NCBI GenBank assembly: GCA_035289625.1
Contig: DATDWP010000012.1
Span: forward strand, 1 to 28,758
Length of the DNA stretch: 28,758 nucleotides
Source: UBA10205 sp035289625
GTDB taxonomy: Archaea; Iainarchaeota; Iainarchaeia; Iainarchaeales; Iainarchaeaceae
Reading direction: 5' to 3'
Shown here: positions 7,541-15,519 of the stretch, piece after piece
Layout of the letters: every line of letters begins with the position of its first letter
Position numbering within the stretch: the stretch's first letter is position 1
Made by a program: the position numbers and the translations under genes
The notes under the pieces: model-generated
Databases searched by the model: none
What the model was told of the DNA's origin: nothing
The model's input: only the letters and a program-made list of their open reading frames with translations

Positions 7541-7571
7541 CGGATTCCTTTCTTGCTAGAAGAGTGGTTTT

Positions 7572-8540
7572 GTGCTGGATGTAATTTCAATTGGTGCTGC
7601 TACAGAAGACGTATTTGTATATGTGCCCCTCAAGAATTTTGCAAAGGATATGTGCGTATTCTATCCCGGAACAAAAATCGATATAGAGGGAATGGAATAT
7701 TTTACAGGCGGCGGGGCTACAAATACTTCGGTGGGGCTCTCAAGGCTTGGGGTTCGAGCCGGGATTATGTGCGCGGTGGGAAATGATGAAAGTGCCCAAA
7801 CGATTTTAAGTGAATTGAAAAAAGAGAGGGTTGATTCTAAAAATGTCATCAAGCTAAAAGGCACTCACACTTCCTATTCAGTAATTCTCACAGGCTTTGG
7901 GCGGGACAGGGTGATTTTGTGCTATTCAAATTCCCATCAAATGTTCGCCGCTTCAAAAAATAAAATAAAAAACCTCAAGGCAAAGTGGTTCTATATTACA
8001 TCGCTTCACTCTGATGGAAAAATGCTGCGCGAAATTGCAAAAAGGGCAAAAAAAATCGGGGCAAAAATCGCCCTCAACCCCGGGCAAAAAGAGCTCGCCC
8101 TCGGACTTGATGGTATTTCGAGAATTTTTGGAAAAGTCGATATCCTGCTTGTGAATTCGCACGAAGCGCTAAAGCTCACTGGTTCAACTGATACGCAGCG
8201 CAATTTGCTAAAGCTGCTAAAAATTTGCCGCATTGTTGTAATTACATGCGGCAAAGAAGGTGCATATGCAACCGATGGGGCCAATTCATATTACATGAAG
8301 CCGTTTGATGTGAAAATTGCAGATGTCACCGGCGCGGGAGATGCTTTTGGTTCTGGTTTTATGGGGGCAGTAATAAAGGGGAAGGGTTTGGGAAGATCAA
8401 TTGAGTGGGGGACTGCCAATGCCAGTTCGGTTGTGATGTATTTTGGGACGAAAAATGAACTCCTCGGCCAAAGCGGGATTGGAAAATTTATAAAAAAATA
8501 TAAAAGAAAAGAGAATGCAATACGAATTGAAAAATTGTGA
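7572..8540 (+). CDS. PfkB/ribokinase-family carbohydrate or nucleoside kinase
   Basis: ATP-dependent kinase of the ribokinase fold. The N-terminal glycine-rich substrate motif is GGGATNTSVGLSRLG (about 39-53). The C-terminal catalytic/ATP motif is DVTGAGDAFGSGF, with the general-base aspartate in GAGD near residue 257. LDVISIGAATEDVFVYVP at the start is the usual first strand. At 322 residues the length is standard. In archaea this family includes phosphofructokinases, nucleoside kinases, KDG kinases and ribokinases, and the sequence alone does not decide between them. Several glycolytic genes lie in the window but no other phosphofructokinase was seen, so a role as phosphofructokinase is conceivable. 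The start is GTG. It is convergent with the transglutaminase-like gene, with 30 bp between. Confidence 0.87.
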   Translation: MLDVISIGAATEDVFVYVPLKNFAKDMCVFYPGTKIDIEGMEYFTGGGATNTSVGLSRLGVRAGIMCAVGNDESAQTILSELKKERVDSKNVIKLKGTHTSYSVILTGFGRDRVILCYSNSHQMFAASKNKIKNLKAKWFYITSLHSDGKMLREIAKRAKKIGAKIALNPGQKELALGLDGISRIFGKVDILLVNSHEALKLTGSTDTQRNLLKLLKICRIVVITCGKEGAYATDGANSYYMKPFDVKIADVTGAGDAFGSGFMGAVIKGKGLGRSIEWGTANASSVVMYFGTKNELLGQSGIGKFIKKYKRKENAIRIEKL

Positions 8541-8545
8541 ATTTT

Positions 8546-8557
8546 ATTTTGCAAAAT
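8546..8557. terminator. Possible bidirectional terminator between convergent genes
   Basis: The 30 bp between the two stop codons holds a T-rich run on the plus strand (ATTTTATTTT) and a perfect 12-bp palindrome, ATTTTGCAAAAT. T-tracts are the main termination signal in archaea. The palindrome is AT-rich and may be chance. Confidence 0.3.
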
Positions 8558-8570
8558 GCGCAAGCGGATT

Positions 8571-9383
8571 TTAGTGTATGTATTGTTCGTATTTTGAGCT
8601 GTTGAACCTGTAGAGGAATCTCTCGATTTTTTTCCCTTTGAATGTGTAGTTTTCAAGGACTTCGTTTTTTGTCCCGAAAAATTCGAGGAATGGTTTTTTT
8701 TGCAAAGGGTCTAGCAGCAAAAATTTCCCTTTGTAATGTGTTATTACAAATGCGTGCGTTTTGGAGTCTTCTAATTCTGCAACAATGCATTCTGCATCAT
8801 CATCTCCTAGCGCGAAGAGTAGAGAGCACAAAAATACCACCTGGTCCTCAGCATCCCCGATTTTTTCGCTTGCGATTTCTTTTGCGCTAAGCCAGAAAGT
8901 GACATCGAGTTCAAAATCTGCGGGTTCAATATTTTCCACAACGTATTTGTATGCAAGAGCGGCTGCCGAGTGGTAATTTTTCTCAAAAGTGTACTCTTCA
9001 CCCATAAATGACTGGGCAAGGGATTGTATTGTTAGATCGGATTTTGAGACAAGCGATTTTATCTGCCCGACTGTTTTTTCCTCTTTTTCATTTAAAAGAT
9101 CCGAGTAACGGGATATTAGAAGCCTGCACAGCTTCAATTTGCGCAAAAGCTCCTTTTCCTGCTCTGTTCTTGAACTCTGCAGTGGTTCAATTTGCCCATA
9201 TTGCTGCGGAGCAGATATGTAAGAGAGGTTTTCTTTTAGTGAGGAGATTTCGAGCACTAACTGTTCTCGCGCTTTGAGATCCTTCTCCTTTGCAATGCTG
9301 TTTTCAAGGGCAGATATTGCGCGCAGGAGCTCTTTTTCTGAAGTGGTACGAGTTAGGCCTTTTCCATCAACAACAATAACCAT
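8571..9383 (-). CDS. Transglutaminase-like protein lacking the catalytic cysteine
   Basis: The C-terminal half (about 130-260) follows the archaeal/bacterial transglutaminase-like pattern G-D-C-E-D…L..LL.ALG…HAFV….LLDP. Here it reads IGDAEDQVVFLCSLLFALG, then KTHAFVITHYKGKFLLLDP. The histidine and aspartate of the usual catalytic triad are present, but the cysteine codon is GCT (alanine). A cysteine ten residues further on (FLCSL) is not in the catalytic position. The N-terminal half (about 12-110) is charged and probably helical/coiled coil. No signal peptide or membrane segment was seen, so it is likely cytosolic. ATG at 9383 lies about 28 bp from a TATA box, predicting a leaderless mRNA. 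It may be a pseudoenzyme or binding domain. Confidence 0.7.
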   Translation of the reverse strand: MVIVVDGKGLTRTTSEKELLRAISALENSIAKEKDLKAREQLVLEISSLKENLSYISAPQQYGQIEPLQSSRTEQEKELLRKLKLCRLLISRYSDLLNEKEEKTVGQIKSLVSKSDLTIQSLAQSFMGEEYTFEKNYHSAAALAYKYVVENIEPADFELDVTFWLSAKEIASEKIGDAEDQVVFLCSLLFALGDDDAECIVAELEDSKTHAFVITHYKGKFLLLDPLQKKPFLEFFGTKNEVLENYTFKGKKIERFLYRFNSSKYEQYIH

Positions 9384-9405
9384 ATATACATAATAATTTC
9401 AAAAG

Positions 9406-9417
9406 GCGTATAAAAGT
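9406..9417. promoter_or_regulatory. TATA box between the transglutaminase-like gene and the pilin operon
   Basis: GCGTATAAAAGT is a strong TATA sequence. On the minus strand its centre is about 28 bp from the ATG at 9383. On the plus strand it would start transcription near 9439, giving a leader with AAGGGGT before the alternative TTG start at 9460. Confidence 0.5.
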
Positions 9418-9437
9418 TGCGGTTGGAGCCCAAAACT

Positions 9438-9449
9438 AGTTTTTTATAG
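9438..9449 (+). promoter_or_regulatory. Second TATA-like element before the pilin-like operon
   Basis: AGTTTTTATAGA predicts a start near 9472, six bases before the ATG at 9478. It competes with the TATA box at 9406-9417 as the promoter of the operon. Confidence 0.4.
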
Positions 9450-9477
9450 AAAGGGGTCATTGTATTACTGGTCTTTT

Positions 9478-9891
9478 ATGCCACCTAACTCACGCGCACA
9501 GCTCGCTTTAGAGTATGTTGTTATTACCGGGTTTATTCTGGCAATTGCTGGCATAATCTTTGGGTTTTCATTGCTCTCTTTTAATGAAAATTCCTCGCTA
9601 ACGCAAGCCCAGGATGCGGTTTCAAGGCTTGTTGCGCATGCAAATATTGCAGCCTCACTAGGCGACGGGAGCAGGATTTTTTTCTACATTGACCTTCCTG
9701 AAGGGGTAGAGTCGTTCTCACTTAGTGGAAAATCTGTAAACATGCTGCTTGCTAGGGTTTCTGGGGACACGCAGGTTTATGATTATTCAAAAGCAAACCT
9801 CACACCGATTTTCCTTCCCACTTCAAAGGGGAGGAAATCTCTTAGCGCGCAATATTCCGATGGGAACGTGGTGGTTAGTGTTGTTAGCTAG
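9478..9891 (+). CDS. Type IV pilin-like protein with class III signal peptide
   Basis: A 137-residue pilin-like protein. The N-terminus MPPNSRAQLALEY fits a class III signal peptide: short polar leader, expected cut before Q, and glutamate at mature position 5. A hydrophobic helix follows (VVITGFILAIAGIIFGFSLL) that would be both membrane anchor and pilus core. The remainder (about 100 residues) is the external head, with no cysteine. Processing would need an archaeal prepilin peptidase, which is not in this window. First gene of a tightly packed six-gene operon. ATG at 9478 is chosen; TTG at 9460 with AAGGGGT upstream would add six residues (MYYWSF) and cannot be excluded. Confidence 0.78.
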   Translation: MPPNSRAQLALEYVVITGFILAIAGIIFGFSLLSFNENSSLTQAQDAVSRLVAHANIAASLGDGSRIFFYIDLPEGVESFSLSGKSVNMLLARVSGDTQVYDYSKANLTPIFLPTSKGRKSLSAQYSDGNVVVSVVS

Positions 9892-10243
9892 CGGGCAGGT
9901 TTCAATTGAGGCAATAGCAGCTGGCGCGCTACTCTTTGTTGCATTTCTAATAATAATTTTACAAACCGGAAATATGCAGGAGGTTGCAAGGGGCATTGAG
10001 GGGGAAGGTGCCCAGCAAGCAGAGTGCCTAAAACTCTCATCTGCAATATCTCTAGTTCAAGCAGAATCGGGGAATGCGAGGCTGCAGACCCAGATTTTTA
10101 ATGATGCAAATATTGCCGGGAATTTTATAGAATTTTCAGATTACTATTGTGAATTTTATGGGCAGAAAATAAATTCGGAGATAAGTGCTGGGCTGATTGA
10201 AATAAAAAAAGTAGGAGGAGTTCTTAGTGTTCAAAACATCTAA
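9878..10243 (+). CDS. Type IV pilin-like protein, second
   Basis: The frame is open further upstream, but the part before 9878 lies inside the preceding pilin gene and resembles nothing. GTG at 9878 (or TTG at 9881) gives a 121-residue protein starting MLLASGQVSIEAIAAG. This is a class III-type site with the expected cut after SG, mature Q1 and E5, followed by a hydrophobic helix (LLFVAFLIIILQ). The head is short (about 85 residues) with two cysteines (AECLKL, YYCEFY). The start overlaps the end of the upstream gene by 14 bases and the stop overlaps the next gene by 17, pointing to translational coupling. Confidence 0.7.
   Translation: MLLASGQVSIEAIAAGALLFVAFLIIILQTGNMQEVARGIEGEGAQQAECLKLSSAISLVQAESGNARLQTQIFNDANIAGNFIEFSDYYCEFYGQKINSEISAGLIEIKKVGGVLSVQNI
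10214..10220 (+). promoter_or_regulatory. Strong Shine-Dalgarno for the third pilin-like gene
   Basis: GGAGGAG sits six bases before the GTG at 10227, inside the coding end of the preceding gene. It fixes the start of the overlapping downstream gene. Confidence 0.75.
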
Positions 10244-10724
10244 AGGCCAGGCATTGCTTTTGGATTTGACATTTGCATTTTTTTTATTTTTAATAGCATG
10301 GAGCATGCTAACGTCTGAATTTGATAAGCAGCTAAAGACATCGCAAGATTTTGCAAGCGTTCAGGAGATGAAAGTTAAGGCGGATTATGTTCTGGAAGGC
10401 CTTGTGAAAAATTCCGGAACGCCACAAAATTGGGAATCTCTACAAATTGCGGATGTGAATTCTATAGGGCTTGCAACAAAAGATAGGGAGATTTCGGAAA
10501 AAAAGCTTGCAGCATTTTCAAATTTTACAGCACAGTACTCCACATTAAAAAATATTTTAGGGTTTGAGGAGTATGATTTCTTTTTCAGCTTTGATGGAAT
10601 TGATGATTCAAATGCCGGGCTCTTGCCCGGCGGGAGCGCAAATGAAGTGAACGCTCAGAGAATTGTTACTTATAAGGGGGGGATTGCGACTGCAAAACTT
10701 ACAGTCTACAAGCTCACAGAGTAA
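10227..10724 (+). CDS. Type IV pilin-like protein, third
   Basis: A 165-residue protein beginning MFKTSKGQALLLDLTFAFF. The KG|Q site and the hydrophobic stretch (LTFAFFLFLIAWSML) match a class III signal peptide, but the acidic residue (D) is at mature position 6 rather than glutamate at 5. The head has a helical region (about 33-65) followed by short strands, and no cysteine. The GTG start is supported by GGAGGAG six bases upstream. It overlaps the genes on both sides. Probably a minor pilin; the partner order in the operon suggests co-assembly with the large vWA protein that follows. Confidence 0.72.
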   Translation: MFKTSKGQALLLDLTFAFFLFLIAWSMLTSEFDKQLKTSQDFASVQEMKVKADYVLEGLVKNSGTPQNWESLQIADVNSIGLATKDREISEKKLAAFSNFTAQYSTLKNILGFEEYDFFFSFDGIDDSNAGLLPGGSANEVNAQRIVTYKGGIATAKLTVYKLTE

Positions 10725-13446
10725 GGGGTTTGCATTCTCCCTAGAGGCCGCAGTCGGGGTTGCCATGATACTTGGCGGCTTTTTCCTCTTGGTTTTAGTA
10801 GATGAACCGGGTGGCACATACATTGCAAGCGACACCATAATAGAGGACGCCCTCTTTGCACTCGAGAATACCGGTTTTATTGTGCAAACCCTTGATTCGA
10901 ATTCGCCAACACAATCAGCCCAGCTAATAAAAGACCAAATTCTTTTGTTTTTGCCACAAGGGTTTGATGCAAATGTAACTGTCACTTCCTACGCAGTAGA
11001 CGCGCAGAGCTGCGCCTTGCAGCAAAATTTTTCCGCATGCTTTCCTGATTCGAATAAAATAGCGGGAAAATCAGGCTCTGCAACTGAAAGGGAAGTGTTT
11101 TTTGGAAAGAAATATTTTTTGAGAAAGCAACCAACCGGGGATTGTAATATTTCATATGTTTCATTAAGTGAAGAAACGCAACCCCCGTTTTATTTGCCGC
11201 AGAACAAAAAATCCACCGGGGCAATTTTTTCGGATGCATTTTTTGATCCCGGTGACATCAATGTGAATTTTGATATAAATGCTTCGCCTTCAAATGCTGT
11301 GATTTGCGACCAGAACATTACAATAAATCTTAGTGTTTCTGTCCCTGAAGATGTGAGAAAGCCGATTGATTTGATGCTTGTAATGGATAGGAGCGGGTCA
11401 ATGAGCTGGGATGGGCTTTTGGACATTTCTGCCGGCAATGATGTCTTGTATAATAGCGGGTATGCATACATTGCAGATGGAAGCGCAGGACTTCGTGTAG
11501 TAGATGTTTCAGACCCTGCAAACCCTTCTCTTAGCGGAACATACAACAGTTCCGGGACTGCGGTGGGGGTTTTTGTTTCAGGCAGCCATGCCTACCTTGC
11601 AGATAGTTCAAATGGGGTTGTATCGGTAAATGTTTCCAATCCTTCTTTACCTTCTTTTGCAGACGACTATGATCCGGGAACAATAGTTGATGTTGGTGGG
11701 ATAGAAAGCAATCATATTTTCATTCTGGATACTGCAAGCACAGATGAGCTGATATCAATAGATGTCTCAAACCCTGCCTCACTCTCAGAATCGGACCAAA
11801 TGAATTTTAATGCCGTGCGAAAAATAGCCGTAGAGTCCGGATATGCATTCCTCACTGGAAGAGATAGCTCTGGGGACAATTATGACCTTCACATAGTTGA
11901 CGTCTCGGACCCAAGTAACATGAGCTATGTAACAGAAGTGAACATGAGCGATGCACAGGACATCTTTGTTTCGGGCAACTACGCATATGTTGCGGACGGA
12001 AGCGCCGGGCTTAAAATAGTGGATATAACAACCCCGGCATCTGCCTCTGTAATAGGGACATATAATACGCCGGGCACTGCTTACAGCGTGAAAGTGCATG
12101 ATGATGGAAATGCATATGTTGCGAACAGCTCAAGCCTGCAGGTGATAAATGTCTCAACTCCGGCTAGCCCTGTGTTTGCAAAATCCTATGCGACACCTTT
12201 CAGTTACACCGGCCTTGATGTGAATGGAAATTGGGCATTCCTTGTCCCGGGCTATAGCACAAGCCTTACCACATTTAACATATACGACGGCCCGAAACTT
12301 GACCAGGCAAAGGTTTCGGCGCAAACTTTTGTAGACTTCAATTCATGGTTTCTCCCCCCGGACCAGATGGGGCTTGTTTCTTATAGTGATTCGAATCTTT
12401 TAGAGCAATCACTTGGCACTGATGTGGCTGGAATCAAATCAGATATTGGGGCTCTTGTTTCAAGTGGCTCAACAAACACCGCGGCAGGGATAAACAATGC
12501 GACATCCCAGCTAAACAGCCCAAACCATAACCCCATCGCCCTCAAATTCCAAGTGCTTCTAACTGATGGAGCTTCCAATTCCTATGCCCAGACAATTGCC
12601 GCTGCAAACACAGCAGCTTCTAGCAGCATTATAATCTACACGATAGGTTTTGGCGGGGATGTCAACCCCGACGAACTACAAGATGTTGCGGATGCTACCG
12701 GCGGCGAGTATTATTTTGCGGGGGATTTAAATGCCTTGCAGGATGTATTTGCGCTAATTGCCCTAAAGGTTGCAGAGCTTGCAAATGATGCAAACATTTC
12801 AGTGCCGATAATTACAGGCTCGGATGTTGTTGATGACGGTAACGGGACAGTGATGGATGGCAATATTGTATTCAATGCAGGAGACATCAACACCACTAAC
12901 CCGTTTTTTGGCTCATATGTGCTAAATTTCCCCTGCTCAAACCAGAACATTTGCACAACAAGCGCTTTCACATTTCCGGGCCCCGGGGCCGAATTCATCT
13001 ACTACGGGACTGATGGGAATGTGCATTCGGTAGATTTCAATGATTCGGTCACATTACCGTTTTACTCAAGGGACCTAACACTCTCTGTTGTTGCAGGCAG
13101 TGTTTTGGGAAAGGATGATATTTCCCTTGATCTTCTTGTGACAAATACCGGAGAGCTCGATGCCAATTCCACAACCCTCTCATTGCACCTAAACGATACC
13201 AATTCGCCGGCAGTGAGTTCATATTCTGTTCCAGGCCTCTGCTCGCAGCAAACCCCTGAATGCACTACTTACTCAGAACCATTCAATGGGACAAGGATTG
13301 CCAGCGAGGGGGTAGTATATGCCAAAATAAATGATGACAATTCCATAAGCGAGTGCCCTGTAGGAAATATCAAGGCAGTGAACTGCTACGGCGGGCCGCA
13401 GGTGTATATTTATGCGATTGAGTATGCTGTGTGGAGGAGTAACTAA
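10663..13446 (+). CDS. Pilin-like giant surface protein: vWA domain interrupted by a seven-repeat LVIVD beta-propeller
   Basis: 927 residues as called. Residues 20-46 (SKGFAFSLEAAVGVAMILGG then FFLLVLV) form a pilin-like N-terminus, with F at the Q position. A region to about 230 contains four cysteines. The vWA domain opens with IDLMLVMDRSGSMS, MIDAS aspartate D242. Just after it comes an insertion of about 290 residues (252-542) of seven LVIVD-type repeats (for example YAYIADGSAGLRVVDVSDP and YAYVADGSAGLKIVDI). The vWA then resumes at KLDQAKVSAQTFVDF, with the MIDAS threonine in SGSTNTAAG (about 603) and aspartate D635 in LLTDGAS, ending near 705. The C-terminal 220 residues are Ig-like with six cysteines. 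All MIDAS residues are present, so metal-dependent ligand binding is expected. The start is uncertain: TTG at 10663 overlaps the previous gene by 62 bases; TTG at 10684 would shorten the leader by seven residues. Confidence 0.85.
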   Translation: MLLIRGGLRLQNLQSTSSQSKGFAFSLEAAVGVAMILGGFFLLVLVDEPGGTYIASDTIIEDALFALENTGFIVQTLDSNSPTQSAQLIKDQILLFLPQGFDANVTVTSYAVDAQSCALQQNFSACFPDSNKIAGKSGSATEREVFFGKKYFLRKQPTGDCNISYVSLSEETQPPFYLPQNKKSTGAIFSDAFFDPGDINVNFDINASPSNAVICDQNITINLSVSVPEDVRKPIDLMLVMDRSGSMSWDGLLDISAGNDVLYNSGYAYIADGSAGLRVVDVSDPANPSLSGTYNSSGTAVGVFVSGSHAYLADSSNGVVSVNVSNPSLPSFADDYDPGTIVDVGGIESNHIFILDTASTDELISIDVSNPASLSESDQMNFNAVRKIAVESGYAFLTGRDSSGDNYDLHIVDVSDPSNMSYVTEVNMSDAQDIFVSGNYAYVADGSAGLKIVDITTPASASVIGTYNTPGTAYSVKVHDDGNAYVANSSSLQVINVSTPASPVFAKSYATPFSYTGLDVNGNWAFLVPGYSTSLTTFNIYDGPKLDQAKVSAQTFVDFNSWFLPPDQMGLVSYSDSNLLEQSLGTDVAGIKSDIGALVSSGSTNTAAGINNATSQLNSPNHNPIALKFQVLLTDGASNSYAQTIAAANTAASSSIIIYTIGFGGDVNPDELQDVADATGGEYYFAGDLNALQDVFALIALKVAELANDANISVPIITGSDVVDDGNGTVMDGNIVFNAGDINTTNPFFGSYVLNFPCSNQNICTTSAFTFPGPGAEFIYYGTDGNVHSVDFNDSVTLPFYSRDLTLSVVAGSVLGKDDISLDLLVTNTGELDANSTTLSLHLNDTNSPAVSSYSVPGLCSQQTPECTTYSEPFNGTRIASEGVVYAKINDDNSISECPVGNIKAVNCYGGPQVYIYAIEYAVWRSN

Positions 13447-14387
13447 TGAGGCGCGGGGTGTTGTTTTCGCTGATGATATTTCTTCTGATAATGAGTATTC
13501 TATCACTCCACAGCGCCTCGCAGAAGAATTCTGTTTCGCTCCAAGAGGCCCTTACCGAGAGCGCTGCATTCAGAAAAGTGTCCGACAAGCACTCCAATGT
13601 TTTCAATAATTTCTCTCGCCTCAGCACAAATTTTACGGAAAAAACAATTGATGAGAGGATACTCCCGTTTTCCTATGAAATAGATGGGAATTCCCTGACA
13701 ATCATTGCTGACATTCCGTTAGCATATGGAAAAATCGAGACATATCTCTCCGCGCTAAATGCCTACCGGGTTTTTTTACAGGACCAGAACTACCAAAACG
13801 AATATGATTCGCTGCAAGTTGACATAAATACCCTCACGCCAATTTCGTGGGGAGGAAGCGATTCCAACCTCTCATTTACTGCCCTTCCACACTGCATGAA
13901 ATATTACATAAATGACAACAATAAGCAAAGGTTTGATTTTCCGTGCCAGGGTTACACGTACGCCTCGATTGTCCGGCAGGATATCAATGCCGCCCTTTCC
14001 GCAGCGCATGATTTCAATTCAATTTCATGCAATTTTAATGGCGCGTCACTGTGCTTTAACCAGGATTTTAATTCTCTTGATGCAAGGCCCTATCTTCGCA
14101 TAGAGCTTCTTGATGCAAACTGCACGCGCTGCACCCTTTCACAAAAAATAATCCGCGGCCACTTTGACCCTTCAGTGCAGAGCAGTGTTTCTGTTAGCTG
14201 TGTGGGCTTGTGCTCCTCACCTTCACTTGACATGGATTTTACAAATCGGCCGGAATACTCATTTTTAGGCTCCCCCATTAAGTTGCGGATAAAAACCGAC
14301 CTCAATTCCGCAATCGAGGATTTTTTTTTCACCGACGCAAACATCCTTGTGCAAAACCCATACTTTAATGCAAGCAGGTGGAATTAG
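13446..14387 (+). CDS. Membrane-anchored exported protein with eight cysteines
   Basis: 313 residues. The N-terminus MRRGVLFSLMIFLLIMSILS is a positively charged start and one hydrophobic helix, either an uncleaved anchor or a pilin-like leader (RRG|V) without the usual Q. The rest is external: a helical part (about 27-60), then strands and eight cysteines (HCM, PCQ, SCN, LCF, NCTRC, SCVGLC), an even number compatible with four disulfides. Many N-x-S/T sequons are present. No known family was recognised. Its ATG shares one base with the stop of the vWA gene (TAATG), so the two are translationally coupled and probably work together on the cell surface. Confidence 0.7.
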   Translation: MRRGVLFSLMIFLLIMSILSLHSASQKNSVSLQEALTESAAFRKVSDKHSNVFNNFSRLSTNFTEKTIDERILPFSYEIDGNSLTIIADIPLAYGKIETYLSALNAYRVFLQDQNYQNEYDSLQVDINTLTPISWGGSDSNLSFTALPHCMKYYINDNNKQRFDFPCQGYTYASIVRQDINAALSAAHDFNSISCNFNGASLCFNQDFNSLDARPYLRIELLDANCTRCTLSQKIIRGHFDPSVQSSVSVSCVGLCSSPSLDMDFTNRPEYSFLGSPIKLRIKTDLNSAIEDFFFTDANILVQNPYFNASRWN

Positions 14388-15473
14388 ATGCAAAAATTGA
14401 TTGGAATTTTTTTTCTTCTGGTAATTTTTTGCGGATGCAGTGCAAATCCACTCGAGCGGGGGAGCATTGAAATTGAATTGGAAAATGAAGAAATTGCCCA
14501 AGGAGAGAGCATAACCGTAAATGTGAGGGCGCAAAATACTGGTGCTGGTGAAATTGTAGTGGAAATGGGAAGTTTGCAAAAGAGCATAAATTGCCCTCAA
14601 GGCAGCTGCGAGCAGCAAGTGATATTCACGCCTTCCCAAGGAGTATATGTTGTTTTTGCGTATGCCATAAATGAGGATGAAAAAATTCAGAGTTCGAAAA
14701 AAAAGGTTGTTGTTTTGCAATCCGGGAAATTTTGCGCAAATTCTATTGCATTTGGTTCGTGCGGCAAAGAAAAACCGCAATATTGCAATGAGGGAGTGAT
14801 TGAAAATAATTGCGAAAAATGCGGCTGCGGCCATGGATTTTTTTGCGAAGGGCAGTTATGCACCCCGCTTTCATCCCCCCTAAAAATTGAAGGGGCAACG
14901 TATCCGCAAAAAGTTGAAGCAGGAAAGCAGTTTTATTTCACACTAACTCTAAAGCCAGAATCTGCAACAGAGGCAGGGGCAAGATATAGGGCGGTTGCTC
15001 AAGTGGGCAGCGAAAAATTTGAAAAGGGGTTTTCACTGGAGGGTAGAACCGATGGGAATTTTTCAATCTATATCCCGGCATCATTAGATGCGGGAGTTTT
15101 TGAAGTGAAAATTTTTGTATTTGCGCTAAATGAAAACGAACAAAAAACCTCTGAATTTGTCGGGAACATTCAATCTCTAAAAGACCTGCCTCCTCCCACA
15201 GCCCCGGTTTTGCAGCAGGTGTTTGCTGAAGGGGATGATGCGATAATTAGCTGGTCGCAGGTTAGTGAAGCGCGCGAGTACAGGCTCTATAAGAGCAGCT
15301 CGGTAAACCCTGCCTATATTTCATACAAATTCTATCAAAGCTATGGCAAAGATGACACTTCAACAGTTATCCAGTCCCTTGAAAAAGGGAGCCACTTTTT
15401 TGTAATAAGCGCTGTGGACGAATTTAACAATGAGAGCCCATATAGTGAAGTGCAAAGTATCACTATTAGCTAG
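14388..15473 (+). CDS. Lipoprotein-like exported protein with Ig-like, cysteine-rich and FN3 regions
   Basis: 361 residues. The N-terminus MQKLIGIFFLLVIFCGCSAN has a short charged end, a hydrophobic core and a cysteine pair that approximates a lipobox (FCGC), so lipid anchoring or signal-peptidase cleavage is likely. The order after it is: an Ig-like domain (about 28-110); a compact cysteine-rich knot (about 112-160) with KFCANS, GSCGKE, QYCNEG, NNCEKCGCG, FFCEGQLC; a second beta domain (about 165-265); and a C-terminal fibronectin type III-like domain (PTAPVLQQVFAEGDDAIISW… to the end). The ATG abuts the upstream TAG, and GGTGG lies seven bases before it. It closes the first pilus-like operon. 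A surface accessory or adhesion role is inferred. Confidence 0.7.
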   Translation: MQKLIGIFFLLVIFCGCSANPLERGSIEIELENEEIAQGESITVNVRAQNTGAGEIVVEMGSLQKSINCPQGSCEQQVIFTPSQGVYVVFAYAINEDEKIQSSKKKVVVLQSGKFCANSIAFGSCGKEKPQYCNEGVIENNCEKCGCGHGFFCEGQLCTPLSSPLKIEGATYPQKVEAGKQFYFTLTLKPESATEAGARYRAVAQVGSEKFEKGFSLEGRTDGNFSIYIPASLDAGVFEVKIFVFALNENEQKTSEFVGNIQSLKDLPPPTAPVLQQVFAEGDDAIISWSQVSEAREYRLYKSSSVNPAYISYKFYQSYGKDDTSTVIQSLEKGSHFFVISAVDEFNNESPYSEVQSITIS

Positions 15474-15480
15474 GGCGCTC

Positions 15481-15491
15481 ACTATATAAAT
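15481..15491 (+). promoter_or_regulatory. TATA box of the secretion-motor operon
   Basis: ACTATATAAAT is a strong TATA box in the 46-bp gap between the two plus-strand operons. Its centre predicts a start near 15513, seven bases before the ATG at 15520. It indicates that the motor genes can be transcribed separately from the pilin genes. Confidence 0.65.
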
Positions 15492-15519
15492 CCGGAAAGC
15501 GTTCAAATTACTGGTTCAC

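Noticed and set aside
7553..7786. Plus-strand 77-residue frame overlapping the PfkB-family gene
   Set aside because: Out of frame with the kinase and composed of atypical Cys/Arg/Tyr-rich sequence.
11400..12290. Tandem DNA repeats suggesting a repeat-instability locus
   Set aside because: The repetition is at the protein level (LVIVD blades) with much silent divergence, so it is a propeller rather than a DNA satellite.
14265..14834. Minus-strand 189-residue frame
   Set aside because: Antisense to the lipoprotein-like and eight-cysteine genes, which are better supported by overlap and signal sequences.
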